DNA of 64,000 nt, from assembly GCF_014648775.1 (NCBI RefSeq), contig NZ_BMRT01000001.1, positions 124,001 through 188,000 of the forward strand. The letters run 5' to 3'. The notes under the pieces were generated by a model. The model was not told the DNA's origin and searched no databases. It worked only from the letters and a program-made list of their open reading frames with translations. The first letter of the stretch is position 1. Every line of letters begins with the position of its first letter. The position numbers were made by a program, and so were the translations under genes. Positions 26,019-34,120 of this stretch are shown in pieces. This DNA comes from Streptomyces abikoensis. GTDB lineage: Bacteria; Actinomycetota; Actinomycetes; Streptomycetales; Streptomycetaceae.

Positions 26019-26070
26019 CGGTCGTCCGCGTCAGTCGTCCGCGTCAGTCGTCCGCGTCAGTCGTCCGCGT
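26019..26070. repeat. 13-bp tandem repeat at the qcrB/ctaF convergent junction
   Basis: Unit CAGTCGTCCGCGT in four contiguous copies (the first has one mismatch). The last copies include the stop and final codons of ctaF, which ends NADD then TGA; on the minus strand each extra unit repeats GACGACTGA in shifted frames. It looks like slippage-driven duplication of the ctaF 3' end. Confidence 0.95.
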
Positions 26071-26446
26071 TCAGGAACTGGAAGACCATGCCGAGGATTC
26101 CCGCGACGGTGACGGCGGCTCCCATGATGAACAGCCACAGCCCGTAGACGATGCCGAGCACCAGCAGGGCCGCGCCCAGGGCGGTGAGGGGCGGGTAGCC
26201 GCTGTGCGGCGGGAAGAAGTCCAGCGCGCCGGCGCGCTCGTGGATCCGCCCGTCACCGCGGTCCTCCGGTCTGCCGCCCCTGCGGCGGTGGTTCACGGCG
26301 CAGAAGAAGGCGATGACGGATGCCATGAGGAAGCAGACGGTCAGCGCCGCGCTGCCGGCCGGTTCCCGCGAGAACCACATGTAGACCGCGTCGGTGAGGA
26401 GGAAGAAGACCGCGACACCGGCGAAGAGACAGGCCTCGGTCTTCAT
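26057..26446 (-). CDS. ctaF: Cytochrome c oxidase subunit IV (CtaF, actinobacterial)
   Basis: 129 aa, four hydrophobic helices: [34 protein letters not shown], then after a charged loop with [20 protein letters not shown], a C-terminal [16 protein letters not shown] pair. [10 protein letters not shown] is the hallmark (P-P-S-xxP region) of this subunit. It supports assembly of the aa3 oxidase. The ATG overlaps the stop of ctaD by four bases, so it is translated from the same mRNA. ctaC and ctaE are not present here. Confidence 0.9.
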   Translation of the reverse strand: MKTEACLFAGVAVFFLLTDAVYMWFSREPAGSAALTVCFLMASVIAFFCAVNHRRRGGRPEDRGDGRIHERAGALDFFPPHSGYPPLTALGAALLVLGIVYGLWLFIMGAAVTVAGILGMVFQFLNADD

Positions 26447-28158
26447 TCGCTGTGTTCTCCCAGCGTGTCGGGGGTCGGCTCAACCGTGCCGGAACCGGCC
26501 GGCAGGGCGCGGACCTCCGGGTGGTGGAGGTCGAAGGCGGGCGAGTCGGAGCGGATCCGTGGGATCGCCTCGAAGTTGTGGCGGGGCGGGGGGCAGCCGG
26601 TGGCCCACTCCAGCGAGCGCCCGTACCCCCAGGGGTCGTCGGCCTCGACCTTCTCGCCGTACCGCGCCGTCCTCCAGACGTTGTACAGGAACGGCAGGGT
26701 GGACAGGCCGAGCAGGAACGCGCCGATGGAGGAGAGGGTGTTCAGGACGGTGAATCCGTCGGCCGCCAGATAGTCGGCGTAGCGGCGGGGCATGCCCATC
26801 TCGCCGAGCCAGTGCTGGACAAGAAAGGTCGTCTGGAATCCGGTGAACAGCGTCCAGAAGTGCACCTTGCCGATGCGCTCGTCCAGCATTTTGCCGGTGA
26901 GTTTGGGCCACCAGAAGTAGAAGCCGCCGAACATGGCGAAGACGATGGTGCCGAAGAGGACGTAATGGAGATGGGCGACGATGAAATAACTGTCGGTCAG
27001 ATGGAAGTCCAGGGGCGGGGAGGCGATGACGATTCCGCTGAGCCCGCCCAGCAGGAAGGTGACCATGAATCCGATCGCCCACAGCATGGGCGTCTCGAAG
27101 GAGACGCTGCCCCGCCACATGGTGCCGATCCAGTTGAAGAATTTCACCCCGGTCGGGACTGCGATGAGAAAGGACATGAGTGAGAAGAACGGCAGCAGTA
27201 CCGCGCCGGTGGCGAACATGTGGTGGGCCCAGACCGTGGCCGAGAGCATGGTGATGGCGATGGTCGCGCCGACCATTCCGGTGTAGCCGAAGACGGGTTT
27301 GCGGCTGAATACCGGAATGATCTCGGTCACCACCCCGAAGAACGGCAGGGCGACGATATAGACCTCGGGATGGCCGAAGAACCAGAAGAGGTGCTGCCAG
27401 AGCAGGGCCCCGCCGTTCGCGGCGTCGAACACGTGCGCGCCGAATTTCCGGTCCGCCTCCAGCGCGAACAGGGCCGCCGTCAGCACGGGGAAGGCGGGCA
27501 GCACCAGAACCGCCGTGAGCAGGACGTTCCAGGTGAACAGCGGCATCCGGAACATGGTCATCCCGGGGGCCCGGAGGCACAGGATCGTGGCGATGAAATT
27601 GACCGAGCCCAGCGTCGTACTCACTCCCGTCAGCACCAGGCCCATGGCCCACAGGTCGCCGCCCGCGCCCGGCGAGTAGACGCCGCTGTTCAGCGGGGCG
27701 TAGGCGAACCAGCCGAAGGACGCCGCCCCGCCGGGCACGACGAGCCCGGAGACGACCATCAGCCCGCCGAAGAGGAACAGCCAGTACGTCAGGGCGTTCA
27801 GGCGGGGGAAGGCGACGTCGGGAGCGCCGATCTGGAGCGGCATGACGGCGTTGGCGAACCCCGTGAACGTGGGGGTCGCGAAGAGCAGCATCATGATCGT
27901 GCCGTGGATGGTGAACAGCTGGTTGTACTGGGTGGTGCTGAAGAGCTGGAGTCCCGGCCGGGCGAGCTCCACCCGCATCAGCATCGCCAGCAGCCCTCCC
28001 AGCAGGAAGAACCCGAAGGAGGTCACCAGGTACATGTTCCCGATCGTCTTGTGATCGGTCGTGGTGAGGTATTCCCTGATCCGCCCGCCCAGGCCGCCGC
28101 CCGGGTCGAAGGACCCTTCCGACGGCTCCAGGACGCGATCGATCTCCAGCTGCGGCAT
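26443..28158 (-). CDS. ctaD: Cytochrome c oxidase subunit I (CtaD)
   Basis: 571 aa heme-copper oxidase. [15 protein letters not shown] begins the first helix. The heme-Cu centre ligands are visible in [15 protein letters not shown] and [12 protein letters not shown], and further conserved segments include [14 protein letters not shown] and [14 protein letters not shown]. The C-terminal tail is long (about 60 residues) and rich in Pro and Glu. The start at 28158 was chosen because GGAGAGG lies 4 bases upstream; an upstream ATG at 28200 is open but lacks a good site. It forms an operon with ctaF. Confidence 0.94.
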   Translation of the reverse strand: MPQLEIDRVLEPSEGSFDPGGGLGGRIREYLTTTDHKTIGNMYLVTSFGFFLLGGLLAMLMRVELARPGLQLFSTTQYNQLFTIHGTIMMLLFATPTFTGFANAVMPLQIGAPDVAFPRLNALTYWLFLFGGLMVVSGLVVPGGAASFGWFAYAPLNSGVYSPGAGGDLWAMGLVLTGVSTTLGSVNFIATILCLRAPGMTMFRMPLFTWNVLLTAVLVLPAFPVLTAALFALEADRKFGAHVFDAANGGALLWQHLFWFFGHPEVYIVALPFFGVVTEIIPVFSRKPVFGYTGMVGATIAITMLSATVWAHHMFATGAVLLPFFSLMSFLIAVPTGVKFFNWIGTMWRGSVSFETPMLWAIGFMVTFLLGGLSGIVIASPPLDFHLTDSYFIVAHLHYVLFGTIVFAMFGGFYFWWPKLTGKMLDERIGKVHFWTLFTGFQTTFLVQHWLGEMGMPRRYADYLAADGFTVLNTLSSIGAFLLGLSTLPFLYNVWRTARYGEKVEADDPWGYGRSLEWATGCPPPRHNFEAIPRIRSDSPAFDLHHPEVRALPAGSGTVEPTPDTLGEHSE

Positions 28159-28339
28159 CGCCTCTCCGTTCCCTGCGGCCGTGACCGGTAAACGGGGCAT
28201 TCAGCCGTCGGGCACGGGCGTATCCCCCGTTCGCCCCACGCCGGATCGAATCAGTGCTCGCACCGGACCCCGGTTGCGGGCGCGGAAAGCAAGGAGTGAG
28301 CTGGAGGCACAGGCAATTCCGTCCTCTGGAGTGGCGATC

Positions 28340-28504
28340 ATGGGTAAGGCGAAGGGCAAGGCCAAGCAGGTCAAGGGCGCCCTGAAGGAAACCACCGGGC
28401 GCGTCACGGGCGACCCGAAGCAGGAGATCCGGGGGCATGTCGAGAAGCTGGAGGGAAAGGCTCAGGAGACGGCCGCCAGGATAAAGAAGTCCGGCAAGCA
28501 GTGA
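28340..28504 (+). CDS. CsbD-like stress protein
   Basis: 54 aa. MGKAKGKAKQVKGALKETTG, then KQEIRGHVEKLEGKAQE, is the CsbD pattern: Lys-rich with amphipathic helices. In Bacillus and Streptomyces such genes belong to the general stress regulon. The ribosome site is weak (TGGAGTGGCG). It is followed immediately by a near-perfect terminator. Confidence 0.85.
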   Translation: MGKAKGKAKQVKGALKETTGRVTGDPKQEIRGHVEKLEGKAQETAARIKKSGKQ

Positions 28505-28508
28505 ATGC

Positions 28509-28536
28509 GGGAGCGCCGCCCCCCGGCGGCGCTCCC
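28509..28536 (+). terminator. Rho-independent-type terminator after csbD
   Basis: GGGAGCGCCGCC, loop CCCC, GGCGGCGCTCCC: a perfect 12-bp GC stem, 5 bases after the csbD stop. No T-run, which is normal in Streptomyces. The best hairpin of the window. Confidence 0.85.
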
Positions 28537-28684
28537 TGACCTTCCCGGCGCACCGTCCCGGAGATATCATGAAACTTGAGGCACCTGTCGGCCTCTAGGT
28601 CGGCTCGGGCAAAAAGAATGGCTGCCCCTTGTGCAGCCGCCCTCCCAGCCTGGGGTACAGGCGAGTAGAACTCAGGAGATCGTC

Positions 28685-28840
28685 GTGATCATCCTAGGTG
28701 TCATCCTTCTCATCGTCGGATTCGTGCTGGGTCTCCATATCCTGTGGACGATCGGCATCATCCTGCTGGTCATAGGCCTGATTCTGTGGGTCCTGGGGGC
28801 GGCGGGTCACGCTGTCGGCGGCCGGCGCCACTATTGGTAG
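28685..28840 (+). CDS. DUF6131 family small membrane protein
   Basis: 51 aa. GTG with CAGGAGA 6 bases upstream. It is almost entirely two helices: VIILGVILLIVGFVLGL, then ILWTIGIILLVIGLILWVLG, ending GHAVGGRRHYW, a frequent Streptomyces signature. An earlier GTG at 28631 adds 18 residues but has no ribosome site. A GGGTAC box at 28653-28658 suits a SigB-type -10, although a fitting -35 was not found. Confidence 0.83.
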   Translation: MIILGVILLIVGFVLGLHILWTIGIILLVIGLILWVLGAAGHAVGGRRHYW

Positions 28841-28870
28841 GAGGCCGCGGTCGTACGCACAGGCCCGATG

Positions 28871-28894
28871 GTTGACTCTCCCGGCCGGGGGTAC
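28871..28894 (+). promoter_or_regulatory. SigB-type promoter candidate before DUF6458 gene
   Basis: GTTGAC, then GGGTAC at 28889-28894, with 14 bases between GTTG and GGGTAC. This resembles the Streptomyces SigB/F/G consensus GTTT-N14/16-GGGTAY with one mismatch in the -35. It lies 36 bp upstream of the start at 28930, and GGAGG follows at the correct distance. Confidence 0.4.
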
Positions 28895-28929
28895 GCGCTC
28901 CTGAGCCGAACCGATGGAGGTAATCAACC

Positions 28930-29154
28930 ATGGGCATGGGATGGTGCATCGGCCTCATCGCTGTGGGCGCGATCCTCAGCTTCGCCGTGGACTGGCACGT
29001 ACAGGGCATGAACATCACTCTTGTCGGCCTGATCCTGATGGCGGTCGGCTTCCTCGGCACCGCCGCGTATGTGAGCGTGTTCAAACGCCGGCATACCCAG
29101 CCGCCGCCTCCGGCCGCCCCGGTCATCGAGGAGGACCACCGCTTCACCCGCTGA
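28930..29154 (+). CDS. DUF6458 family small membrane protein
   Basis: 74 aa with GGAGG about 9 bases before ATG. Helix 1 CIGLIAVGAILSFAVDW; helix 2 ITLVGLILMAVGFLGTAAYV; C-terminal cytosolic tail KRRHTQPPPPAAPVIEEDHR. The Gly-x-Ala-Ile-Leu-x-Phe-Ala pattern is that of the DUF6458 family. It probably belongs to the stress-protein group around it. It ends three bases before the stop of the convergent PfpI gene. Confidence 0.82.
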   Translation: MGMGWCIGLIAVGAILSFAVDWHVQGMNITLVGLILMAVGFLGTAAYVSVFKRRHTQPPPPAAPVIEEDHRFTR

Positions 29155-29157
29155 GGT

Positions 29158-29700
29158 TCACCCGCCGAGCTTCCGGAGTTCTTCGGTCAGCGCGGCGCCG
29201 AACGCCTTGAGGTCCTTGGGTTTACGGCTGGTGATCAGGGTGTTGGGGCCCTCACCGCAGACCACGACTTCTTCGTCGACCCAGTTCCCGCCCGCGTTGC
29301 GGATGTCGGTGCGCAGACTGGGCCAGGAAGTGAGGGTGCGACCGTCGACGACGCCGGCCTCGACCAGCGTCCACGGGGCGTGGCAGATCGCGGCGACGGG
29401 CTTCCCGGCGGTGAAGAACGCCTGGACGAAGGCGACGGCGCGTTCGTCCAGGCGCAGCGCGTCGGGGTTGGCGACTCCGCCCGGCAGCACCAGCAGGGCG
29501 TAGTCGTCGGGCCGGGCCCGGTCCAGGTCGGTGTCGACGGCGAAGGTATCCGCCTTGTCCAGGTGGTGGAACGCCTGGACGCGCCCGGGTTTGGTGGAGA
29601 CCAGCTCGGGGGTGCCTCCGGCGTCGCGTACGGTCTGCCAGGGGTCGGTGAGTTCGATCTGCTCGACACCTTCCGGTGCCATGAGGAACGCGATGCGCAT
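29158..29700 (-). CDS. PfpI/DJ-1 (type 1 glutamine amidotransferase-like) protein
   Basis: 180 aa, normal size. The nucleophile elbow AAICHAPWTLVEAGVVDG holds Cys with His next to it. LLVLPGGVANPDALR precedes it and LTSWPSLRTDIRNAGGNWVD follows, as in PfpI/YhbO/DJ-1 stress proteins. In bacteria these act as chaperones, deglycases or peptidases. No regulatory signal was recognised. Upstream (29735) is a DUF6328 gene on the same strand, possibly co-transcribed. Confidence 0.92.
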   Translation of the reverse strand: MRIAFLMAPEGVEQIELTDPWQTVRDAGGTPELVSTKPGRVQAFHHLDKADTFAVDTDLDRARPDDYALLVLPGGVANPDALRLDERAVAFVQAFFTAGKPVAAICHAPWTLVEAGVVDGRTLTSWPSLRTDIRNAGGNWVDEEVVVCGEGPNTLITSRKPKDLKAFGAALTEELRKLGG

Positions 29701-29734
29701 CTCGGGTGACGCTCCTTTCCCGCCGGTCCGGCGG

Positions 29735-30259
29735 TCATTTCCTGCGTTCGTACCGGTGCAGCGCCCAGCCCGGGAGCCCGAACCAGCAGAGCATCAGCCA
29801 GGCGACCACGCCGCCGACCACCCAGGGAACCGCCGCGTTGTGGAGGGCGATCCGCAGGATCAGCAGCAGCGCCGAGGTGACGGTGGCCAGCAGCAGGACC
29901 ACGCCGGCCATGGTCAGCCGCGCGGCCCAGGTCACGGTCTGCGCCTTGAGCCGGTGCCCGCTGACGATCCGGTGGAAGGCCACCGGCCCCACCAGGGCGC
30001 CGGTCGTGGCCGCCCCCAGCACCACGGTGACGACGTAGATGGCACGGTCGGTGTCGCCCAGGGTGGCGAAGCGGGGGGTGAAGGCGACGGTGAGCAGGAA
30101 TCCGAAGAGGATCTGGACACCTGTCTGGGTGACGCGTACTTCCTGGAGCAGTTCGGTCCAGCGGCGGTCCGCCCGTTGGGCCGGGGACTCGTGACGGCCG
30201 TCCCGCCTGGGCCCCTCGGCTTCCGGTGGTTCCGTTCCGGCTGCTCCGTTCGCGGGCAT
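29735..30259 (-). CDS. DUF6328 family membrane protein
   Basis: 174 aa. The N-terminal 35 residues are hydrophilic, followed by RWTELLQEVRVTQTGVQILFG, a conserved opening of this family. Four helices follow, around 48-62, 75-95, 110-135 and 140-160, and the end is HRYERRK. Function unknown; these are recurrent in actinobacterial genomes near stress genes. ATG start. Confidence 0.8.
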   Translation of the reverse strand: MPANGAAGTEPPEAEGPRRDGRHESPAQRADRRWTELLQEVRVTQTGVQILFGFLLTVAFTPRFATLGDTDRAIYVVTVVLGAATTGALVGPVAFHRIVSGHRLKAQTVTWAARLTMAGVVLLLATVTSALLLILRIALHNAAVPWVVGGVVAWLMLCWFGLPGWALHRYERRK

Positions 30260-30277
30260 GCGGCCCCCCGTGCCCGG

Positions 30278-30604
30278 TCAGCTCCGGCCCAGGGCCCGCT
30301 TCAGCTCGTCCTTGTTCATGTTCGAGCGCCCCTCGATGTTCTTCTGCTTGGCCTCGTTGTAGAGCTGTTCCTTGGTCGGGCCCTGGGCGCCGGAGTGCGA
30401 GCGTTTCCCGCCGCGTTTCGAGGACGACATGTCCTGTAGCGAGGACCGGCTGGCCGTCTTCGACTCCCCCGAGCGGGCCCGCTCCTTGTTGACGGTGCGC
30501 GCCGCGATCTCCTCCGCCCGTTTCCTGCTCTCCCCCCGGTCCAGCGCGCTGTCCTTGATGTGCTCGTACTGCCGCTCACGCTTGGAGCTGGAACCCCTGG
30601 GCAT
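30278..30604 (-). CDS. Small highly charged protein with Rho N-terminal/SAP-like tail
   Basis: 108 aa with GAGAGGAG 5 bases upstream of ATG. Lys/Arg/Glu-rich: ERQYEHIKDSALDRGESRKRA, then SSLQDMSSSKRGGKRSHS. The last 35 residues (PTKEQLYNEAKQKNIEGRSN, then MNKDELKRALG) match the Rho N-terminal / SAP-type helix-loop-helix often annotated as plasmid stabilisation protein. Probably binds nucleic acid. Divergent from udgX. Confidence 0.78.
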   Translation of the reverse strand: MPRGSSSKRERQYEHIKDSALDRGESRKRAEEIAARTVNKERARSGESKTASRSSLQDMSSSKRGGKRSHSGAQGPTKEQLYNEAKQKNIEGRSNMNKDELKRALGRS

Positions 30605-30731
30605 CGCTGACTCCTCTCGCTCATTCACGCACATGCCCACCGTGGCACTCGCGACACCACGGCGCAGGGCGAGAGCCGCCGATCGGACGGCGCGGGGGGC
30701 GACACTGTGACCGACCGCAGGGAGGATCGAC

Positions 30732-31391
30732 ATGTCACGAGGACCCGAGGGCTACGACGCGGGGCCCTATGTGCCCGAAGGAGCCGGCCTGCGTGCTTTG
30801 AGGGACGCGGCGGCGGGTTGTCAGGGCTGTCCGCTGTACCGGGAGGCGACCCAGACGGTCTTCGGCGCCGGTGACACCTCGGCGCGCATGCTCCTGGTGG
30901 GCGAGCAGCCGGGCGACCAGGAGGACCGGCAGGGCCGGCCGTTCGTCGGCCCCGCCGGTGGTGTGCTGGACCGGGCCCTCGGGGAGGCGGGCATCGACCC
31001 CGGGGGGACCTATGTCACCAACGCCGTCAAGCACTTCAAGTTCGAGCCGGCGCAGCGCGGCAAGCGCCGTATCCACAAGGCGCCGGATCTGAAGGAGATC
31101 AGGGCGTGCAGGCCGTGGCTGGCGGAGGAGCTGCGCCTGGTCGCTCCCGAGGTGGTCGTGGCGCTGGGCGCGACGGCGGGGAAGGCGCTGTTCGGGTCGT
31201 CGTTCAGGGTGGGGAAGCAGCGTGGCCTGGCGCTGCCCCTGCCGGCGCTCGACGGCTCCGGGGAGGGCGAGGGGACGCTGGTGGCCACCATCCACCCGTC
31301 CGCGGTGCTGCGGGCGGACGACGAGGAGCGGGCCGCGATGTACGCGGGGCTGGTGGCGGATCTGAAGGTCGCGGCCCGGCTGCTGGGCTGA
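30732..31391 (+). CDS. udgX: Uracil-DNA glycosylase, UdgX family
   Basis: 219 aa. GEQPGDQEDRQGRPFVGPAG is the conserved uracil-binding box. GKRRIHKAPD carries the KRRIH loop with the His known in UdgX to form a covalent bond to abasic DNA. IHPSAVLRAD is the second motif. Cys residues in AAGCQGCPLY and IRACRPWL fit a [4Fe-4S] cluster. It excises uracil from DNA and stays crosslinked, unlike ordinary family-4 glycosylases. GGAGGATCG precedes ATG. Confidence 0.92.
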   Translation: MSRGPEGYDAGPYVPEGAGLRALRDAAAGCQGCPLYREATQTVFGAGDTSARMLLVGEQPGDQEDRQGRPFVGPAGGVLDRALGEAGIDPGGTYVTNAVKHFKFEPAQRGKRRIHKAPDLKEIRACRPWLAEELRLVAPEVVVALGATAGKALFGSSFRVGKQRGLALPLPALDGSGEGEGTLVATIHPSAVLRADDEERAAMYAGLVADLKVAARLLG

Positions 31392-31427
31392 CGCGGGGCG
31401 TCCGCGGCCCCCGGAGTTCGCGCGGGT

Positions 31428-32393
31428 TCAGAGTTCGCGCAGGGCCGGGAGGAGTTCGGCGGCCGCCCAGCGGAGGTACTCCTCCTGGTGGCCGCCGCCG
31501 ATCTGGACGAGGGCGATCTCGGTGAAGCCGGCCTCGGCGTAGGGGCGGACGGCCTCGACGAAGTCCCGCACGTCCGAGCCGCACGGGATGGCGTCCGCCA
31601 CGTCGTCCTCGGTGACGAACCGCGACGCGGAGGCGAAGGCGAGGTCGTGGGGGAGCTCGGCGTTCACCGGCCAGCCCAGCCCGAACCAGCGGAACTGGTC
31701 GTGGGCGCGGGCGACGGCCGCGTCGCGGTCCCGGTCGTAGCAGACGGGCAGCTGGCCGACGCGGGGTTTGCCGGCGCCGCCGTGGCTGTCGAAGGAGTCG
31801 AGGAGTTCCTTGCGCGGCTCGGTGGCGATGACCAGGTCGGCGAGGTGGCCGGCGATGCGGCAGGAGTCCTCGCCGGAGACGGCGATGCCGATGGGCGGGA
31901 CGGGGTCGGGCAGGTCCCACAGCTTCGCGTGGGCGACGTCGTAGTGGACGCCGTGGTGGGTGAGCGTCCGGCCCTCGAACAGGGCCCGGATGATCGTCAC
32001 CGCCTCCGCCAGCTTCTCCTGCCGGACGTCGACCGAGGGCCAGCCCTCGCCGACCACGTGCTCGTTGAGGTTCTCCCCGGAGCCGAGCCCCAGCCGGAAG
32101 CGCCCCTGGGAGAGGGCCTGGACGGTGGCCGCCTGCTGGGCGACCACGACGGGGTGGTAGCGGGTGGTGGGGCAGGTCACGAAGGTCATCAGCGGAATGC
32201 GGGAGGTGGCCTGCGCGGCGGCCCCCAGGACGGCCCACGCGTTGGGGCTGTGTCCCTGGGAGGCGAGCCAGGGGAAGTAGTGGTCCGAGATCACCGAGAA
32301 GTCGAAACCCGCCTCCTCGGCGCCCACGAGATGGGCGACGAGATCCCTCGGCCCTGCCTGTTCCGTCATCATCGTGTAGCCGATTCGCACCAT
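31428..32393 (-). CDS. LLM-class F420-dependent oxidoreductase (TIGR03557-type)
   Basis: 321 aa. The TIM-barrel luciferase-like pattern includes SVISDHYFPWLASQGHSP, FVTCPTTRYHPVVVAQ, RFRLGLGSGENLNEHVVG and PPIGIAVSGEDSCRIAGHLADL. This subfamily is closest to F420-dependent glucose-6-phosphate dehydrogenase-like enzymes. The start ATG lies inside one arm of a perfect 15-bp inverted repeat (32393-32436). The substrate is unknown. Downstream of the HAD gene on the same strand, 61 bp away. Confidence 0.88.
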   Translation of the reverse strand: MVRIGYTMMTEQAGPRDLVAHLVGAEEAGFDFSVISDHYFPWLASQGHSPNAWAVLGAAAQATSRIPLMTFVTCPTTRYHPVVVAQQAATVQALSQGRFRLGLGSGENLNEHVVGEGWPSVDVRQEKLAEAVTIIRALFEGRTLTHHGVHYDVAHAKLWDLPDPVPPIGIAVSGEDSCRIAGHLADLVIATEPRKELLDSFDSHGGAGKPRVGQLPVCYDRDRDAAVARAHDQFRWFGLGWPVNAELPHDLAFASASRFVTEDDVADAIPCGSDVRDFVEAVRPYAEAGFTEIALVQIGGGHQEEYLRWAAAELLPALREL

Positions 32394-32436
32394 GGGTTCC
32401 GGTTTCCCGGCATCGGTGGGCGGAAACCGGAACCCA
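32393..32436. repeat. Perfect 15-bp inverted repeat over the F420-gene start
   Basis: TGGGTTCCGGTTTCC at 32393-32407 pairs perfectly with GGAAACCGGAACCCA at 32422-32436 around a 14-base loop. On the transcribed strand the right-hand arm runs into the ATG, so any ribosome-binding site would be buried in the stem. Either an operator, a translational switch, or a terminator of the upstream HAD gene. Confidence 0.85.
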
Positions 32437-32453
32437 CACGTACGGCTGTCGGT

Positions 32454-33167
32454 TCAGGCCCGTTCCATCCGGCCGAACGGGCTGTCGTCCAGGTCCGCCA
32501 GGAGCGCGGCGGGGTCGCGGTAGACGGCGATCGCCCCCGCCTCCTCCAGCTCGGCCCGGCCGATCCCCCCGGACAGCAGCGCCACACAGCCCACGTCGGC
32601 CCGGCGCGCCGCCTCGACGTCCCAGACGGTGTCCCCGACGAACAGCGCCCGCTCCGGGGGCGTCTCCGCGTCCTTGAGGGCCTGGCGCACCGGGTCCGGG
32701 GCGGGCTTGCTCGCGTCCACGTCATCGGCGCTCGTGGCGTCGAGGATCGCGTCGTCGGCGCCGATCGCGCGCCGCAGCGCCTCGAGTTCGGAGCCCTGCG
32801 CGGACGTGGCCAGGACGATCCGCCAGTCCCGGTCGGCGAGGGCGCGCAGCAGGTCGGCCGCTCCGTCGAGCACGGGGAGGCGGTCGAAGTAGGTGGCGTA
32901 CAGGGACTTGTGCGCCGCGCTGAGGGCGTCGTCGCCGTCGTGGTCGCGGTCCTCGCCGAGCAGCCGGTCCAGGAGCCGGCCCGAGCCCATGCCGACGGTG
33001 TGGTGGATGTCCGTCATGGCCACGCGGTGGCCCTGCTGGTGGAAGGCCTCCCACCAGCAGACGGCGTGGAGGTAGTTGGTGTCCACGAGCGTGCCGTCCA
33101 CGTCGAAGACCGCCGCCCGGGGGTGCGGGGACCGTGCGGCGGTGGTCATGTCGTCGTACGCGGTCAT
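32454..33167 (-). CDS. HAD family phosphatase
   Basis: 237 aa. Motif I AAVFDVDGTLVDTN (nucleophile Asp), motif II LATSAQGSE (Ser), motif III with Lys in SADDVDASKPAPD, and GDTVWDVEAARRA (motif IV). A four-helix cap of about 75 residues lies between motifs I and II. It resembles beta-phosphoglucomutase/phosphoglycolate phosphatase-type HADs; the substrate is unclear. The start at the first ATG has a GAGGCGG upstream; a second ATG 18 bases later is an alternative. Confidence 0.88.
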   Translation of the reverse strand: MTAYDDMTTAARSPHPRAAVFDVDGTLVDTNYLHAVCWWEAFHQQGHRVAMTDIHHTVGMGSGRLLDRLLGEDRDHDGDDALSAAHKSLYATYFDRLPVLDGAADLLRALADRDWRIVLATSAQGSELEALRRAIGADDAILDATSADDVDASKPAPDPVRQALKDAETPPERALFVGDTVWDVEAARRADVGCVALLSGGIGRAELEEAGAIAVYRDPAALLADLDDSPFGRMERA

Positions 33168-33361
33168 GGTTACCGCCTCGGAGGTCGCGGGTAGGCGATC
33201 GGGGGTGCGGGGGCGGCCGGTACCGTCCCCACAGGTCAGGCTGGCACCTGCCCCGGGCCGGTGCCCGCCATGCCTGCTCCGTTCGGACGGTCCGTCCCGG
33301 TTGCGGACGCCGGCCGGGCGGCGTGGGGTGGAGATTCCCGGCTGGAGTGGAGGGCCTTGCG

Positions 33362-34066
33362 GTGAGGGCGATCGTACGACGGCGGCTGCGGCGGTTCCTG
33401 GGGGCGGGGGTGCCCGGGGCGGAGCGTTTCGTGAACCGGGAGGCCCGGCGCCACGCGGGGGTGGACGACGCCACGCGACGGATCCTGGTCGGCTTCGTGG
33501 TGCCGCTGTGGATCGGCGCGGGCCTGGCCGACTGGTGGCTGCACCGGCGTTCCGGCATCGAGCGCACCGCCGGCACCCGTGAGTCCGTCATCCACGCGGT
33601 CATGCTCACCGAGGCCGGGTTCCCGGTGGTGCTCGGGCTGTTCTGCCAGGTCGACGCGGGCGTGCTGGCGTGGGCCCTGCTCGGGCTGTGCGCCCATCAG
33701 GCCACGGCCTTCTGGGACGTGGCGTACGCGGAGGAGCGGCGCCGGGTCACGACGACCGAGCAGCACGTGCACAGTCTGCTGGAGACCGTGCCGCTCATGG
33801 CCGTCCTCTCCCTGACCGCCCTCCACTGGGACCAGGCCCTGGCGCTCTTCGGGCGGGGACCCGCGCGTCCGGACTTCCGCCTGCGGCCCAAGGCCCGGCC
33901 GCTGTCCGGCCGCGCCCGGGCGGGCGTCCTCGCGTCCGTCGCGCTGTGCGTCGCCGTCCCGTACGCCGAGGAACTGTGGCGCTGCGCCAGGGTGGACCCG
34001 TCGCTCGCGAGCCGGCCCCGGCCCCCGCTGCCCGCCACGCCGACGCTCCGGATCGGGAACGCGTAG
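33362..34066 (+). CDS. Conserved integral membrane protein
   Basis: 234 aa from GTG, with GTGGAGGG about 8 bases upstream. An Arg-rich N-terminus is followed by ILVGFVVPLWIGAGLADWWLH, then several helices around 85-100, 105-120 and 150-165, and a His-rich EQHVHSLLETVPLMAVLSL. ADWWLHRRSGIERTAGTRES and AFWDVAYAEERR with its charged loops recur in proteobacterial relatives. A C-terminal Pro-rich tail is cytoplasmic. Function unknown; the conserved His and Asp suggest a metal or heme site. Confidence 0.75.
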   Translation: MRAIVRRRLRRFLGAGVPGAERFVNREARRHAGVDDATRRILVGFVVPLWIGAGLADWWLHRRSGIERTAGTRESVIHAVMLTEAGFPVVLGLFCQVDAGVLAWALLGLCAHQATAFWDVAYAEERRRVTTTEQHVHSLLETVPLMAVLSLTALHWDQALALFGRGPARPDFRLRPKARPLSGRARAGVLASVALCVAVPYAEELWRCARVDPSLASRPRPPLPATPTLRIGNA

Positions 34067-34120
34067 GAGAATCCGCCGCGCGGACGTCTGTCCGTCGCCG
34101 ACCGGGGAAGGCGGCCCCTC

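Noticed and set aside
26019..26070. Possible CRISPR-like array
   Set aside because: Units are 13 bp and contiguous without spacers; a simple tandem duplication.
28643..28658. SigB-type promoter for the DUF6131 gene
   Set aside because: A GGGTAC box is present but no GTTT-like -35 at the right distance.
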